Source: Ooceraea biroi (Eukaryota; Arthropoda; Insecta; Hymenoptera; Formicidae). Taken from it: a stretch of 64,000 nt of DNA. Location of the stretch: contig NC_039509.1 of the NCBI RefSeq assembly GCF_003672135.1, positions 7,698,663 through 7,762,662 on the forward strand. Direction: 5' to 3'. Shown in pieces: positions 31,271 through 42,696 of this stretch. The translations under genes and the position numbers were made by a program. The notes beneath the pieces were generated by a model that did no database searches, was not told the origin of the DNA, and saw nothing but the letters and a program-made list of their open reading frames with translations. Within the stretch, counting starts at the first letter, position 1; each line of letters starts with the position of its first letter.

Positions 31271-31658
31271 CCTGGGTTAAAACCGGCCCTCTATATCTAC
31301 TGTAGTTGCATAACAAATTTTCAAGACAATATATACATATATTCTCTTTGTAATTGGTAAGATACTACTACTTGGTTTTTTTAAATTGTTGTACAATAAG
31401 TAATTTTCGAGGTAATACATCCTCTTTGCAATTGGCGCAATTTGAGGATTTCATAAATTGTTTTAAAAAATACTATAAAATAATAATATTTAAATACAAT
31501 TAGAACTACTATCGTTTGGATTGGAATAGGATAATTGAATGAGAATATAAAAGTACATATTACTTGGTTTAATATTTTTTTTAATTAAAGAAACTACCAC
31601 ATTGGTTTTTTCGAGCACATACTACGCGCATACTTGGCGCCTTTTTTTACTTTTTTTT
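31271..31658. other. Unassigned AT-rich stretch
   Basis: Nothing recognised between the module array and the BEL/Pao LTR. Confidence 0.4.
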
Positions 31659-32138
31659 GTTTACAGTTGACGCGAGGTTAACACACGGGTCGCCGAAGCG
31701 GTTCACGGGGCACGTCACGTCTTATGAGAATGCTTTATTCTCGAGCGTTTATAGAATGCTCTCGAAAGTTTGAGAAGCACCGAGATCGCGGCACACGTGC
31801 ACCGCACGTGGTCGCCTGAGAAGCACACGGGCTCTACCAGTATTATTGACCCGTCAAACGCCGCGAATGAGTAGTCAAAAACACTGAGAAAAGTCCGAGA
31901 ATGCACTGAGCACAACCGAGTCGTACACAATGAGAAACTATCCCCTAAACTAGCCTAAAATGTCGAGCGCGCACTTTCGTGGTGAGCCCATGGCCGGTGT
32001 AACGAACAGAGTGAGACGACGCGCGTGAAGACGAAGTAGCCTGACCGGGGGCGCGGTAAGACGCCGCGCGCGATCGCGACCGATAGGTGACGTCATCTCG
32101 CGGATCGATGATCGATTCCGCAACATTTCCGCCCGCCA
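31659..32138 (-). repeat. 3' LTR and polypurine tract of BEL/Pao element 2
   Basis: On the minus strand it starts TGTTGCGGAATCG (32,125) and ends CAACTGTAAACA (31,659), 467 bp, with AATAAA near 31,734. GGCGGGCGGAAA immediately upstream (32,126-32,138) is a polypurine tract. Its sequence is unrelated to the LTR at 2171-2565, so it belongs to a different family. Confidence 0.7.
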
Positions 32139-34405
32139 TCAGCAAGATGTTGCTGATGAGTCCACTCCTATGATGGTTGAACTGGATCTTGGTGAGTGGT
32201 TGGCAATAGAGCGAGCTTCGTGATAGGCCTGGTGAGAATCGGTGGAAGAGCTCCGGTAAAGTCTCACATTTTGCGGTGTGTGCTCGGCAAAGAGGGATCC
32301 GTGCACATCAATTGATGAGCCAACTACCTCTTGCTCGAGTCACACCCTCACGCGCATTCACTCACACTGGCATTGACTATGCTGGTCCACTCACGCTCAA
32401 GCCATGGAAGGGAAGAGGAGCGAAGACTCACAAAGGATGGATGTGTGTGTTCGTCTGTTTCACGACGTCCGCAGTTCATCTCGAAGTCGTCTCAGACTAC
32501 ACAACGGACGGATTTATCTCAACTTACAAGAGGTTCACATCACGGAGGAGCATTCCACACACACAGTACTCTGACTGTGGTACAAACTTTCTTGGGGCTG
32601 ACGCTTCATTCCAGAAGTTGTTCACACAGAGCACTCAAGAAAACCAGCATCTCTCATTATTATTCGCTCACGATCGTACTCATTGGAAGTTTAACCCACC
32701 TGCAGCGCCACACATGGGCGGCAAATGGGAAGCAGTGGTCAAATCAACGAAATATCACCTTTGACGCACTGTGGGCCAAACACTGCTCACATTTGAGGAA
32801 ACAACAACCCTGCTCACACAAATTGAGGCGATCCTGAACTCACGACCTCTCGAACCTCTCAGTGACGATTCGGACGACATATCAGCACTCACCCTGGGAC
32901 ATTTTCTCATCGGAAGTGCTCTTACAACAATACCAGAGCCGTCACTCAATGACTTAGCCATCACAAGACTCTCACGATGGCAGTTCATCCAACAACGTGA
33001 GCGTGGTGGTGGCCGTCTTCAGCGTCACCACCCTGGTGAGTCCATCCTTACCTGGAATGAGTGAGAGAACTTTGGCTAATGGCCACTTGCACGGTGGGAA
33101 TCTCTCGTCCGTGATGAGCACCAATGATCCCACTTTAATGATGTTTGAGGGATGATGCCACTTCGAGATTGCTTGTTGTCGTTGCAGGTATTGCGATGAC
33201 CATTGAGACCAAAATTGTTGTACTCTTTGTTGGATGAACTGCTATCGTGAGAGTCTTGTGATGGCTAAGTCATTGAGTGACGGCTCTGGTATTGTTGTAA
33301 GAGCACTTCCGATGAGAAAATGTCCCGGGGTGAGTGCTGATATGTCGTCCGGATCGTCACTGAGAGGTTCGAGAGGTCGTGAGTTCAGGATCGCCTCAAT
33401 TTGTGTGAGCAGGGTTGTTGTTTCCTCAAATGTGAGCAGTGTTTGGCCCACAGTGCGTCAAAGGTGATATTTCGTTGATTTGACCACTGCTTCCCATTTG
33501 CCGCCCATGTGTGGCGCTGCAGGTGGGTTAAACTTCCAATGAGTACGATCGTGAGCGAATAATAATGAGAGATGCTGGTTTTCTTGAGTGCTCTGTGTGA
33601 ACAACTTCTGGAATGAAGCGTCAGCCCCAAGAAAGTTTGTACCACAGTCAGAGTACTGTGTGTGTGGAATGCTCCTCCGTGATGTGAACCTCTTGTAAGT
33701 TGAGATAAATCCGTCCGTTGTGTAGTCTGAGACAACTTCGAGATGAACTGCGGACGTCGTGAAACAGACGAACACACAAATCCATCCTTTGTGAGTCTTC
33801 GCTCCTCTTCCCTTCCATGGCTTGAGCGTGAGTGGACCAGCATAGTCAATGCCAGTGTGAGTGAATGCGCGTGAGGGTGTGACTCGAGCAAGAGGTAGTT
33901 GGCTCATCAATTGATGTGCACAGATCCCTCTTTGTCGAGCACACACCGCAAAATGTGAGACTTTACCGGAGCTCTTCCACCGATGATCCAATAAGATTGT
34001 TTGAGATGAACCAAGGTTGACTGAGTGCCTCCGTGCAATGTTTGCTTGTGAGCGTCGTTAATGATGAGTTCGGACAGCCTTGCGTGTCGAGGTAATATCA
34101 CTGGATGTTTGCCGTCGAAGGTGAGTGATGAGTTATTGAGGCGTTCTCCGACACGAATCACTCCCTGGTGATCAACAAAGTCTGTGAGACGACTGAATGC
34201 ATGAGAGGCAGGCAGATGAGACTGAGAATTGAGAATCTTGAGCTCAGAAGCGAAGAATGTAGATTAAGTGGCCTTTACCCAGAAGAGTCTAGACCATTCC
34301 ATGGCCGCTGGTGTGATGACTGCTGCTGGCTTTGTATCGAGATTGTTTCGCAGCCGTAAGACAAACTGGAAACAGAGAGTGGTGAGTCTGAGAAGTTTGT
34401 TGAGA
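32139..34405 (-). pseudogene. BEL/Pao element 2, pol 3' half (integrase and DUF5641), rearranged
   Basis: Minus-strand order from 34,405: linker with SLNKLLRLTT-like residues; integrase zinc motif (LIINDAHKQTLHGGTQSTL, 34,060-34,000); integrase core (FTHTGIDYAGPLTLK with the first D, QYSDCGTNFLGA with the second D, and a shifted end containing HMGGKWE at 33,500); a partner frame with EAILNSRPLEPL (33,400); and DUF5641 (KVGSLVLITDERFPPCKWPL, about 33,150-33,080). Frames change at about 33,990 and 33,450 and a stop occurs around 34,250. The element's 3' end (32,139-32,235) is separated from DUF5641 by an inverted 770-base copy of the integrase. The 5' half (gag, protease, RT, 5' LTR) is missing. 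Sequence switches to Copia at about 34,405. Confidence 0.8.
32236..33005 (+). repeat. Inverted copy of the BEL/Pao integrase segment
   Basis: This segment codes on the plus strand for the same integrase part as 33,245-33,991 on the minus strand. The frames 32,276-32,764 and 32,771-33,000 match it at nearly every residue. The flip points lie near 32,236 and 33,005. It is an inverted duplication of about 0.75 kb inside the element, with 240 bases between the copies. Confidence 0.85.
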
Positions 34406-37020
34406 TTCATATCATGACCTGTAAAAATGCGCACGAAATGTGGTTGAAGCTAGAATCAATATTTGAAAGAGATTCAGAGCAACAGAAGTGCTCACTAATG
34501 CAGCAGTTTTTTGAATTTAAGAGAAAAAAGGAGAGTGATATGGCAACACATATAATCGAACTTAAAAATCTTGCTTTCAAAATCCAATCTTTAGGTGAAA
34601 CATAAACGATACTATGATAATTTCAAAACTGCTAAATACACTGCCGGAGAGCTGCAAATTCTTTGCCAGTGCACGGGAGTCAACGCCAGCAAGAGAACGT
34701 ACACTGACAAACTTAACGGCCAGATTGCTCGCAGAGGAAGCCAGGAATGCAACATCTGAAGAGGAAATTGCACTGAAGATGGAAGAAAAGGTCTACTAAA
34801 AATGCCACAAGAAAGGTCATATCGCACACAACTGTAAAAAAAACGGAGAGTGGTAAGAAATCTAAGGATTTAATATGTTACTTATGCCAAAAACCAGGGC
34901 ACTTAGCGAAGAATTGTAAGGAATCGATGTCTTCCTGTAAAATATGTAAGAAAAACAACCACACCGATAAAGACTGCTACTCTAGGAAACGCAGCGGCAA
35001 GACGGACAGAGAGGAGGTTAGTAAAATAACATTTCTATGCGACAACAACAGCAACGCTGGTTGGATACTGGACTCAGGAGCCTCGTCACACATGACGAAT
35101 AATGAAAATATTTTACAAAAGAGTCAACCAATACAAACTAAAGTTGGAATAGCCAGTCACGACGGATACATGACTGCAACGAAGATAGGAACTGTCGACC
35201 TAGGAAACTGTGAGTTGAACAATGTCCTTTACATACCAAATCTTAAAATAAGTTTAATGTCAGTAAGTGCACTAACCGAAAAAGGTGGTAAAGTAATTTT
35301 TCATAGAGATACAGTAACAATAAGTAAAAATAAAAATGTTGTTCTTGAAGGAAGGAAGAATTTAACTGGATTATATATGATAAAAGGTACAATTAAAGAA
35401 ACAGCTTTAAATGTTAAAGAAGAGGTTAAGGCAAGACTCTGGCATAAACGATTAGGACATGTTGGAATAGATAATATGAAGAAGTTGTTAAAATTATCCG
35501 AAGGTATTGACATGAAACAAGAAAATGTAGGAAAATGTAGGACGATCTTAAAAATTGTGAAACGTGCACACAGGCCAAGCAAGTAAGAACATTCTTTGGA
35601 GAGACAAGATAAAGGGCCGAACAACCATTGGAAATAATCCATACAGATGTGTGTGGACCTATCTCTCCCAATACGTGGGACAACAAAAGATATTTCTTAA
35701 CATTAATAGATGACTACACAAATTATACAATGGTGTATCTTCTCGCAGAAAAATCAGAGGTATCAGAAAACCTAAAGGAATATATTATAGAAGCTGAATC
35801 CAAATGGGACTTAAAAACTAAGCAGATACGTTGTGACAACGGGAAAGAGTACGCAAATAAGGATTTACTTACCTGGTGCAAGAAAAAAGGAACTAAAATC
35901 AACTTTACGCCACCCCATACTCCTTAACTTAACGGCAAGGCTGAGAGGCTCAATAGAACATTGGTAGAAAAAGTCAGAGCGATAATAATTGATGACGAAA
36001 ATAAATATCTCTGGGGAGAAGCAGTGAGGGTTAGCAGCCTACCTGCATAACAGAAATCCAACAAAAGCGACCGACAGAACAGCCTATGAAATGTGGAATA
36101 ATAAAAAACCAAACTTAAAAAATCTACGAGTGTTTGGTTGTAAAGCTTGTGTAAAAAAATCTTGAGCAAAAAAGAAAACTCGATAATCGAAATATACTTA
36201 CAAAATTCGTAGGATACACAGACACTGGCTACAGATTATGGGACAAGCTGAGAACAAAAATAATAATATCTCGCGACGTACATTTTATAGAAGAAGAAGA
36301 TGATGAAGAGAAGAAATAACATGGAACAATACAACTTAGAGAGGACAGCGAGGGAAATCAAACTTCAGAAGAAGAAGACAACGAGATAATTAACAAAGAA
36401 ATGAGCGACGATGATATGGAAAGTGCGACAGAAGAACTTGAAGAAGACACAAATAAAGATAAGCAGACAAAAATACCACTAAGAAGATCGCAAAGAGAGA
36501 GGAAATATCCTGAGAGATACATGGATTATGTTTATTTAACTTATAAGAAAGCAATGGAAAGTGAAAACAAGGAAAAATGGCTGGTAGCTGTAAACGAAGA
36601 AAAGGCTGCATTGCAGCGAAACAACACATGGAAATTAGTCACAAAGGAAGAAGTAGAAGGGAAAAAATGCCTTTCAAGTAGATGGGTATTAAGAAAAAAG
36701 GAAAACGGAATATATAAAACAAGACTGGTAGCTAGAGGTTGTGAACAGAAGAATGAAATAGACTACGACAAATTGTACTGTCTTGTAGTAAATACTGCCG
36801 AATTACGCATATTGTTTGCTCTAGCAAGCAAAAATAAATGGCACTATATTAAATTTGATATAAAAACTGCTTTCCTTTACGAAGAAATCGAAGAGGATAT
36901 AGAGCTATGAGGTATGAGTATAGATATATGAGGTTACCAGAAGGATTTAAAAATGGTACAATATGCAAATTAACGAAGGCTTTATACGGATTAAAGCAAG
37001 CTCCAAACAGTTGGAATCAA
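34406..37020 (+). pseudogene. Copia element 2, gag to RT (piece 2 of 3)
   Basis: Order: gag remainder (MTCKNAHEMWLKLESIF, then LNTLPESCKFF); two CCHC knuckles near 34,800-34,920 and a third at CKICKKNNHTDKDC; aspartic protease (WILDSGASSHMTNN, about 35,060); GAG-pre-integrase (RLWHKRLGHVG, 35,440); integrase core (IHTDVCGPIS, RCDNGKEYA and KAERLNRTLVEK for D, D and E); linker; RT N-terminus (SRWVLRKKENGIYKTRLVARG, FDIKTAFLY). It ends in ALYGLKQAPNSWNQ at 37,020. Broken at about 34,602 (stop), 34,797, 34,840-34,920, 35,586-35,628, 35,925 (stop inside the integrase), 36,040-36,170, 36,317 and 36,910. It begins where the fragment at 11,661-11,897 ends and is continued at about 51,990. Confidence 0.85.
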
Positions 37021-37537
37021 GCGACGCAGTAGCGTCGCGACGCCAAGTATATAATCAAAAATAAGGTTCCGAACAATGAGAGTCACTGTATAATATCGAG
37101 TGTTACCAATTTCATTGTATAAACGTCGCGCGCTATCAAGTAGCTTATCTGGAATTCATGCCATTTGACAGGTCATATCAACTTATGATTAAAATATCTC
37201 AGGAATTAAAACCGTAATCAAAAATCTAACGGCACTTGTATAAAAACATGTGAATGCGAGCTTTCGATCGCGACCAGTTCGAATAAGATTGGTGCAGTCA
37301 ATCCTGAGATATAATCGTACGTTAGAATCGTGACGTTCCATTTTCCGTATTCTGGTTCAGACTCACGTACGTATGTTCGCACATACACATGCAAAACGAT
37401 TTTGTCCCTCAAGCTGCTGTTCACACATGCATGATTTAATCTATTATGAATTAAAAATGATTTTAATAATACATGGGAAATGTTTTATTTTACGATAAAG
37501 ATATAAATCGCAAATACTATAAAAAATGTGATATATA
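37021..37537. repeat. Non-coding repeat family copy, left flank of the large DNA transposon
   Basis: It begins GCGACGCAGTAGCGTCGCGACG, which forms a small hairpin. About 190 bp of it recur at 44,973-45,125 (same order, about 80% similar by eye). Its distal part (37,291-37,520) has matches in 48,842-49,100 (GGAAATGTTTTRTTTYACGA; GGTGCAGTCAATCC inverted). Confidence 0.6.
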
Positions 37538-37549
37538 CCCAGCAAACAC

Positions 37550-39451
37550 TGAATATAAATGCAATGTAACGTAAGAGTAACATGTAATATAACAGATGTT
37601 ATACTCTATTTATATTATAATAATGTAATCTTACTTTATATACACAATATAATTGGGTTATGAAACTATTACATTACTCCGCTATTTATATGTTATAATA
37701 ACCAAATAGTAATATAACTGCAATGTTGCGTGTTACAACACTGTTGTATTTATATTATATTGATATTATATTTCCCGCCCATTCTGTGTGAACATAGCCT
37801 AGAAGTTTAGAAATAGCGCTGCTCTCTTCTGGTTTGCTGTTTGATCTGCATGCAGGAATTACGCGTGGATGTGAATTTATATGAAAGGTAATCCTTTTCA
37901 TCTTCATAAATAACCAGTATATACATTCTACACAACGTACGTGTTAGTTCGACCTGTATTATTCTTTTTGGTTAATATTTGTTGGTTATCTTGCAAAATT
38001 GTTGTCCGAAAAATCAAGGTTATGTTTCAAGGACGATTCATGCGTTGCAGTATAAATTTATCACTTAATTCTAAATTTTGTTACATTTTAAAGAAAATGG
38101 GTTAGCGTTTATACATTTTTTGCTATTTTATATTGTCTAAAATATCGTAAGAAAAATGCTTGCTTTATAGTTATAGCTTCATACGTGAATATCACTGGTT
38201 GACTGGTAATACAATTTCGATGTGCTTCATTGATTTGCACATAAGACATAATCAATTAATTAAGCATTGTCCAGACTGCGTAACAGAACTGCAGTTGGTC
38301 AGTTATCAACGAACGCTGTTTTATTGAACTATTGACATTTGAACAGTTTCAAAGTTTCAAGGTGCACTGCAAACACGTAAGTAAATGATACAAATATCTG
38401 TATTTATTAACTGATTATGAATAGCAATAAACATTCATATTTAAAAAATGCAATGAAAGTTTCATTGTATTTTTTAAAGAGCTTATGTCAGCAGTTCTTA
38501 TAGGCCTGTTTAATTGTATATTTCTTTGATTATATATAATTGTTTCTTACTATTCGTTCACAATTACATGTTTTTATGTTTTTATTTCTGTTACTTTATT
38601 TCTATTGCAGCACTTTATGTATTAGTTAAAAGTACTGAAAAGTATATTTGATCTTTCAATACTCGATATTTTAATTAAATGTGCTGAAAACTGCTTGAAC
38701 TATCCACTGACTCTGTTATACATATTGTGGACACGTAGATTAACACATTTGTGTGTATATATGTTTAAAGTAATAATTATTAACATTTTCACAAATGAAA
38801 GAATCAAATTCATGCAGATTCCCTAAAATGTAAAGAATATAATACCAAACCTAAATTGTTTTTACTTTACACTTTTCCTCTAAAAAGTGTTTATTAGAAT
38901 AAATATTAAATAGGATAAAAATGAAGATTACATGAAAGACAAGCTAAAGTTATATTTAAGATTAAATATTATAAAATATAACAAATATATAATTTTCTCC
39001 AAGACATTTTCACACAAGTTTCATTTCCGTATAAAAATATTAATTATTTTTAAACTGTTTTTTTTTTAGTACTTCTATATATGCAGAATAACCTGACGAT
39101 GTCATTAATAAATAATCACGTGACTTGATTTAAGACAATATAAAATGAGAGTAGTGTACTTTTAAAATATTATTTAAATTTATTTTCTTATAACTCCAAT
39201 ATTTTTCAAACTTAATACTTTATTGTGAATACATAAAAGTATAAAATTTTTTATTTTATATCATAACATTTAATGTAATATCTTAATATCTTGATCTTGA
39301 TCTTGATCTTAATATCTTAATATCTTGAAATTTCTTCGAGTTGTCTTTAATGCGATGTATGCTTTTTCATTCCATTTATTCCACCAATCATCTTTAGAGA
39401 AAAACATTTAGATTAAAGTGTACAGAATTTTGTTTTAGTGTTATATATATA
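37550..39451. other. AT-rich subterminal and upstream region of the transposon
   Basis: No credible gene. It contains a short TCTTGA/TCTTAA repeat at about 39,285-39,330. Confidence 0.4.
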
Positions 39452-40522
39452 TAGGGTGGCCCATTTTAATTTATACAGTCGATTTTTTAAAACACTAAAA
39501 GAGATACGAAAAAATGTTTCAGACAGACATGTCACGATTTCGAGGGGGACATAAGATGATACCATTGGTTTGACCTTGAATAGTCGTTTGAAGGTCACGC
39601 GAAGATCACCTTCAATTTCTTAAATTGAAACCCCAACTTTTTATTGCAGATTCTTATTCTCCATCGAAAAGTAAGTAACTTTTGTCTGAAACATTTTTCC
39701 GAAAAATGTCATCTTATGTCCTTAAAATGTCCTCAAAACTCATCTTGAAGATCATTTTAAGGACATAAGATAACATTTTTCGGAAAAATGTTTCAGACAA
39801 AAGTTGCATGTTTTCTCGCGTAGAATCCGAATCCGTAATAAAAAATACCATGTCTCATTAAAAAAACATTTCAGACCGGAAGTTAGAATTTCGATAAATA
39901 ATGACCCGTCTAGTTGTATCCACATTCTCTGTCGTGTATGGAGATCAACGTTCGAACAGTGTATTGTCGAATACCAATTTACGTAATCACGTGACATTGG
40001 TATTCGACAATACACTGTTCGAACGTTGATCTCCATACACGACAGAGAATGTGGATACAACTAGACGGGTCATTATTTATCGAAATTCTAACTTCCGGTC
40101 TGAAATGTTTTTTTAATGAGACATGGTATTTTTTATTACGGATTCGGATTCTACGCGAGAAAACATGCAACTTTTGTCTGAAACATTTTTCCGAAAAATG
40201 TTATCTTATGTCCTTAAAATGATCTTCAAGATGAGTTTTGAGGACATTTTAAGGACATAAGATGACATTTTTCGGAAAAATGTTTCAGACAAAAGTTACT
40301 TACTTTTCGATGGAGAATAAGAATCTGCAATAAAAAGTTGGGGTTTCAATTTAAGAAATTGAAGGTGATCTTCGCGTGACCTTCAAACGACTATTCAAGG
40401 TCAAACCAATGGTATCATCTTATGTCCCTCTCGAAATCGTGACATGTTTGTCTGAAACATTTTTTCGTATCTCTTTTAGTGTTTTAAAAAATCGACTGTA
40501 TAAATTAAAATGGACCACCCTG
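39452..40522. mobile_element. 1.07-kb foldback element
   Basis: The two halves (39,452-39,985 and 39,992-40,522) are near-perfect reverse complements with almost no loop; the centre includes CACGTG. The outer ends are AGGGTGGCCCATTTTAA and the inverse of AGGGTGGTCCATTTTAA, with TA beyond. There is no coding capacity of its own; frames on the two strands mirror each other. The terminal AGGGTGG is shared with the neighbouring Tc1/mariner-superfamily element, which may mobilise it. Confidence 0.85.
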
Positions 40523-40528
40523 TATATA

Positions 40529-42534
40529 CAGGGTGGTCCACTTAAATCGATCATCTTAGATATTTCACTTGTTTTTGATGATATGAAAAAATGTCTAAGG
40601 AAAAAGTTGCACCGTTCGAAGGGGCTATCATGATGACAGAACAACAATTTTTTCAAGGCTATTTTTTTCGGAGATTCAAAGGTCAAGATAATTTTTTTAA
40701 ATGGAACTACATATTTTTATTTGCGCAATTTTATAGCCAACATCGAGAGGAGTTCAGCGACCTATGACAACATGACCTTTAAATGATCTTAAACGCGGGA
40801 AACAGAAAAATCAAACTTTATACTCTTCAACACAAAAGTTTATTTAAGGAGGTGTTCGAAATGATGTCCTCCGACTTCAATACATTTTCTAAGGCTCCAT
40901 GGACGTTCTACTCATCGAAGCCACCTTAGATTTTCGACGGTCCAATAGTTCATATTTCTTCTATTTACTTGTCCATGGTTAGTGAACATTGATTCATCGG
41001 TAAACACTCTCATGTTCTGGAATTCAATGGAATGTAAGATTGAAATAATTCCATACATGGATTGTGTGCGTGTGTGTATGTGTATGTAAATATTTATGAT
41101 TGTGAAATGCTTTCGCAGTTCAGTTCATTTCCTGAGCTTCTCGATATCAGAGTTTAAATATGACTGATTATACGAAAGAGGAAAGAATAGAAATGTTTCT
41201 TATTTACGGTGAAAGCGGAAGAAGCTCTACAGAGGCGCAGAGAATGTACGGCTAAAGATACCCTGAAAAGCGTTTACTATCTCGCGCTGCTTTTGACCGT
41301 CTTATTAAAACATTTCGTGAAACTGGAAGTGTTTGTTCACGTAAGAAAATGCGACCTCGTTTGCAAACTAATGAACCAGCAGAAGTTACTGTTTTGGCTG
41401 CAGTGGCAAATAATCCACATACCAGTTCTCGACAAATACAAAGAAATACTGGTATTTCCAAGACAAGTGTTTTACGCATTTTTAAACGCCACTCATTTCA
41501 TCCATATCACATTGCATTGCATCAAGAACTTCATGGAAATGATTTTATTAATCGAATAGAATTTTGTCAATGGGCGCTACAACAGTTGGAGGTCAATGAA
41601 TTCTTCTTCAATAGAATATTGTTTACCGATGAATCAACTTTCACTAACCATGGACAAGTAAATAGAAGAAATATGCACTATTGGTCCGTTGAAAATCCAA
41701 GGTGGCTTCGACAAGTAGAACGTCAACGTCCATGGTCTTAATGTATGGTGTGGTGTTTTACACAATCGAATCATTGGCCCTTTCTTTATTGATGGTACAT
41801 TAAATAGGCAAAAATATGCTGATTTTTTGTCCCAACAATTATCAAACTTATTGGAAGAGGTGCCGTTAGAAACTCGTTTACAAATGTGGTATCAGCATGA
41901 TGGTTGTCCGGCTCATAACGACGTGTTGCACGTACAGTTTTACACGAAATGTTTCCGGAACGCTGGATAGGAAGAGGAGGACATATCAGTTGGCCAGCAC
42001 GTTCTCCTGATTTGAATTCTTTAGACTTTTTTGTGGGGAATGTTAAAGAACACTGTTTACAATGATGTACCAACTACACAAGAGAACATAAAGAGAGAGC
42101 ATTTTGAATGCATGTACTAGTATAAATTCAGAAATGATAGAAAGGGTAAGAGTATCATTTGTGCATCGTATTACAAAATGTATTGAAGTCGGAGGACATC
42201 ATTTCGAACACCTTCTTAAATAAATTTTTGTGTTGAAGAGCATAAAGTTTGATTTTTCTGTTTCCCGCGTTCAAGATCATTTAAAGGTCATGTTGTCATA
42301 GGTCGCTGAACTCCTCTCGATGTTGGCTATAAAATTGCGCAAACAAAAATATGTAGTTCCATTTAAAAAAATTATCTTGACCTTTGAATCTCCGAAAAAA
42401 ATAGCCTTGAAAAAATTGTTGTTCTGTCATCATGATAGGCCCTTCGAACGGTGCAACTTTTTCCTTAGACATTTTTTCGTATCATCAAAAACAAGTGAAA
42501 TATCTAAGATGATCGATTTAAGTGAACCACCCTG
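40529..42534 (+). mobile_element. Tc1/mariner-superfamily element with long terminal inverted repeats
   Basis: Ends CAGGGTGGTCCACTTAAAT and the inverse of CAGGGTGGTTCACTTAAAT, flanked by TA (40,527-40,528 and 42,535-42,536). Inverted homology continues inward for about 350 bp (40,529-40,895 with 42,175-42,534), unusually long. A further block at about 40,897-41,010 is an inverted copy of part of the transposase coding sequence (41,600-41,740). Confidence 0.8.
41160..42223 (+). pseudogene. DUF4817-type Tc1/mariner-superfamily transposase
   Basis: Starts at ATG 41,160 with the DUF4817 helix-turn-helix (DYTKEERIEMFLIYGESGR), then RETGSVCSRKKMRPR and a second HTH (TSSRQIQRNTGISKTSVLRI). The catalytic core shows ILFTDESTFTNHG (first D, about 41,627), QHDGCPAHN (second D, about 41,905) and ARSPDLNSLDFF (third D, about 42,010). 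It is broken at about 41,255 (frame change and stop), 41,741, 41,920-41,970 and near 42,040-42,095. It is a dead copy of the transposase for the surrounding terminal repeats. Confidence 0.8.
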
Positions 42535-42696
42535 TATATATGTATATATATTTATATAAAAGAATAGTTTATATTTATTTCATTAGTTTAATTAAAATAT
42601 ATTTCGATTTTAGGGTTCTTTTGCATATTGAGGTGTGTAACGCGCATGCAACTTTTATAATATTTCTTTACGCATAACTCGCACTCTACGTTTATC

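Noticed and set aside
39752..40170. Mirrored frames in the 1.07-kb foldback
   Set aside because: They appear on both arms and strands because of the palindrome; no protein motif.
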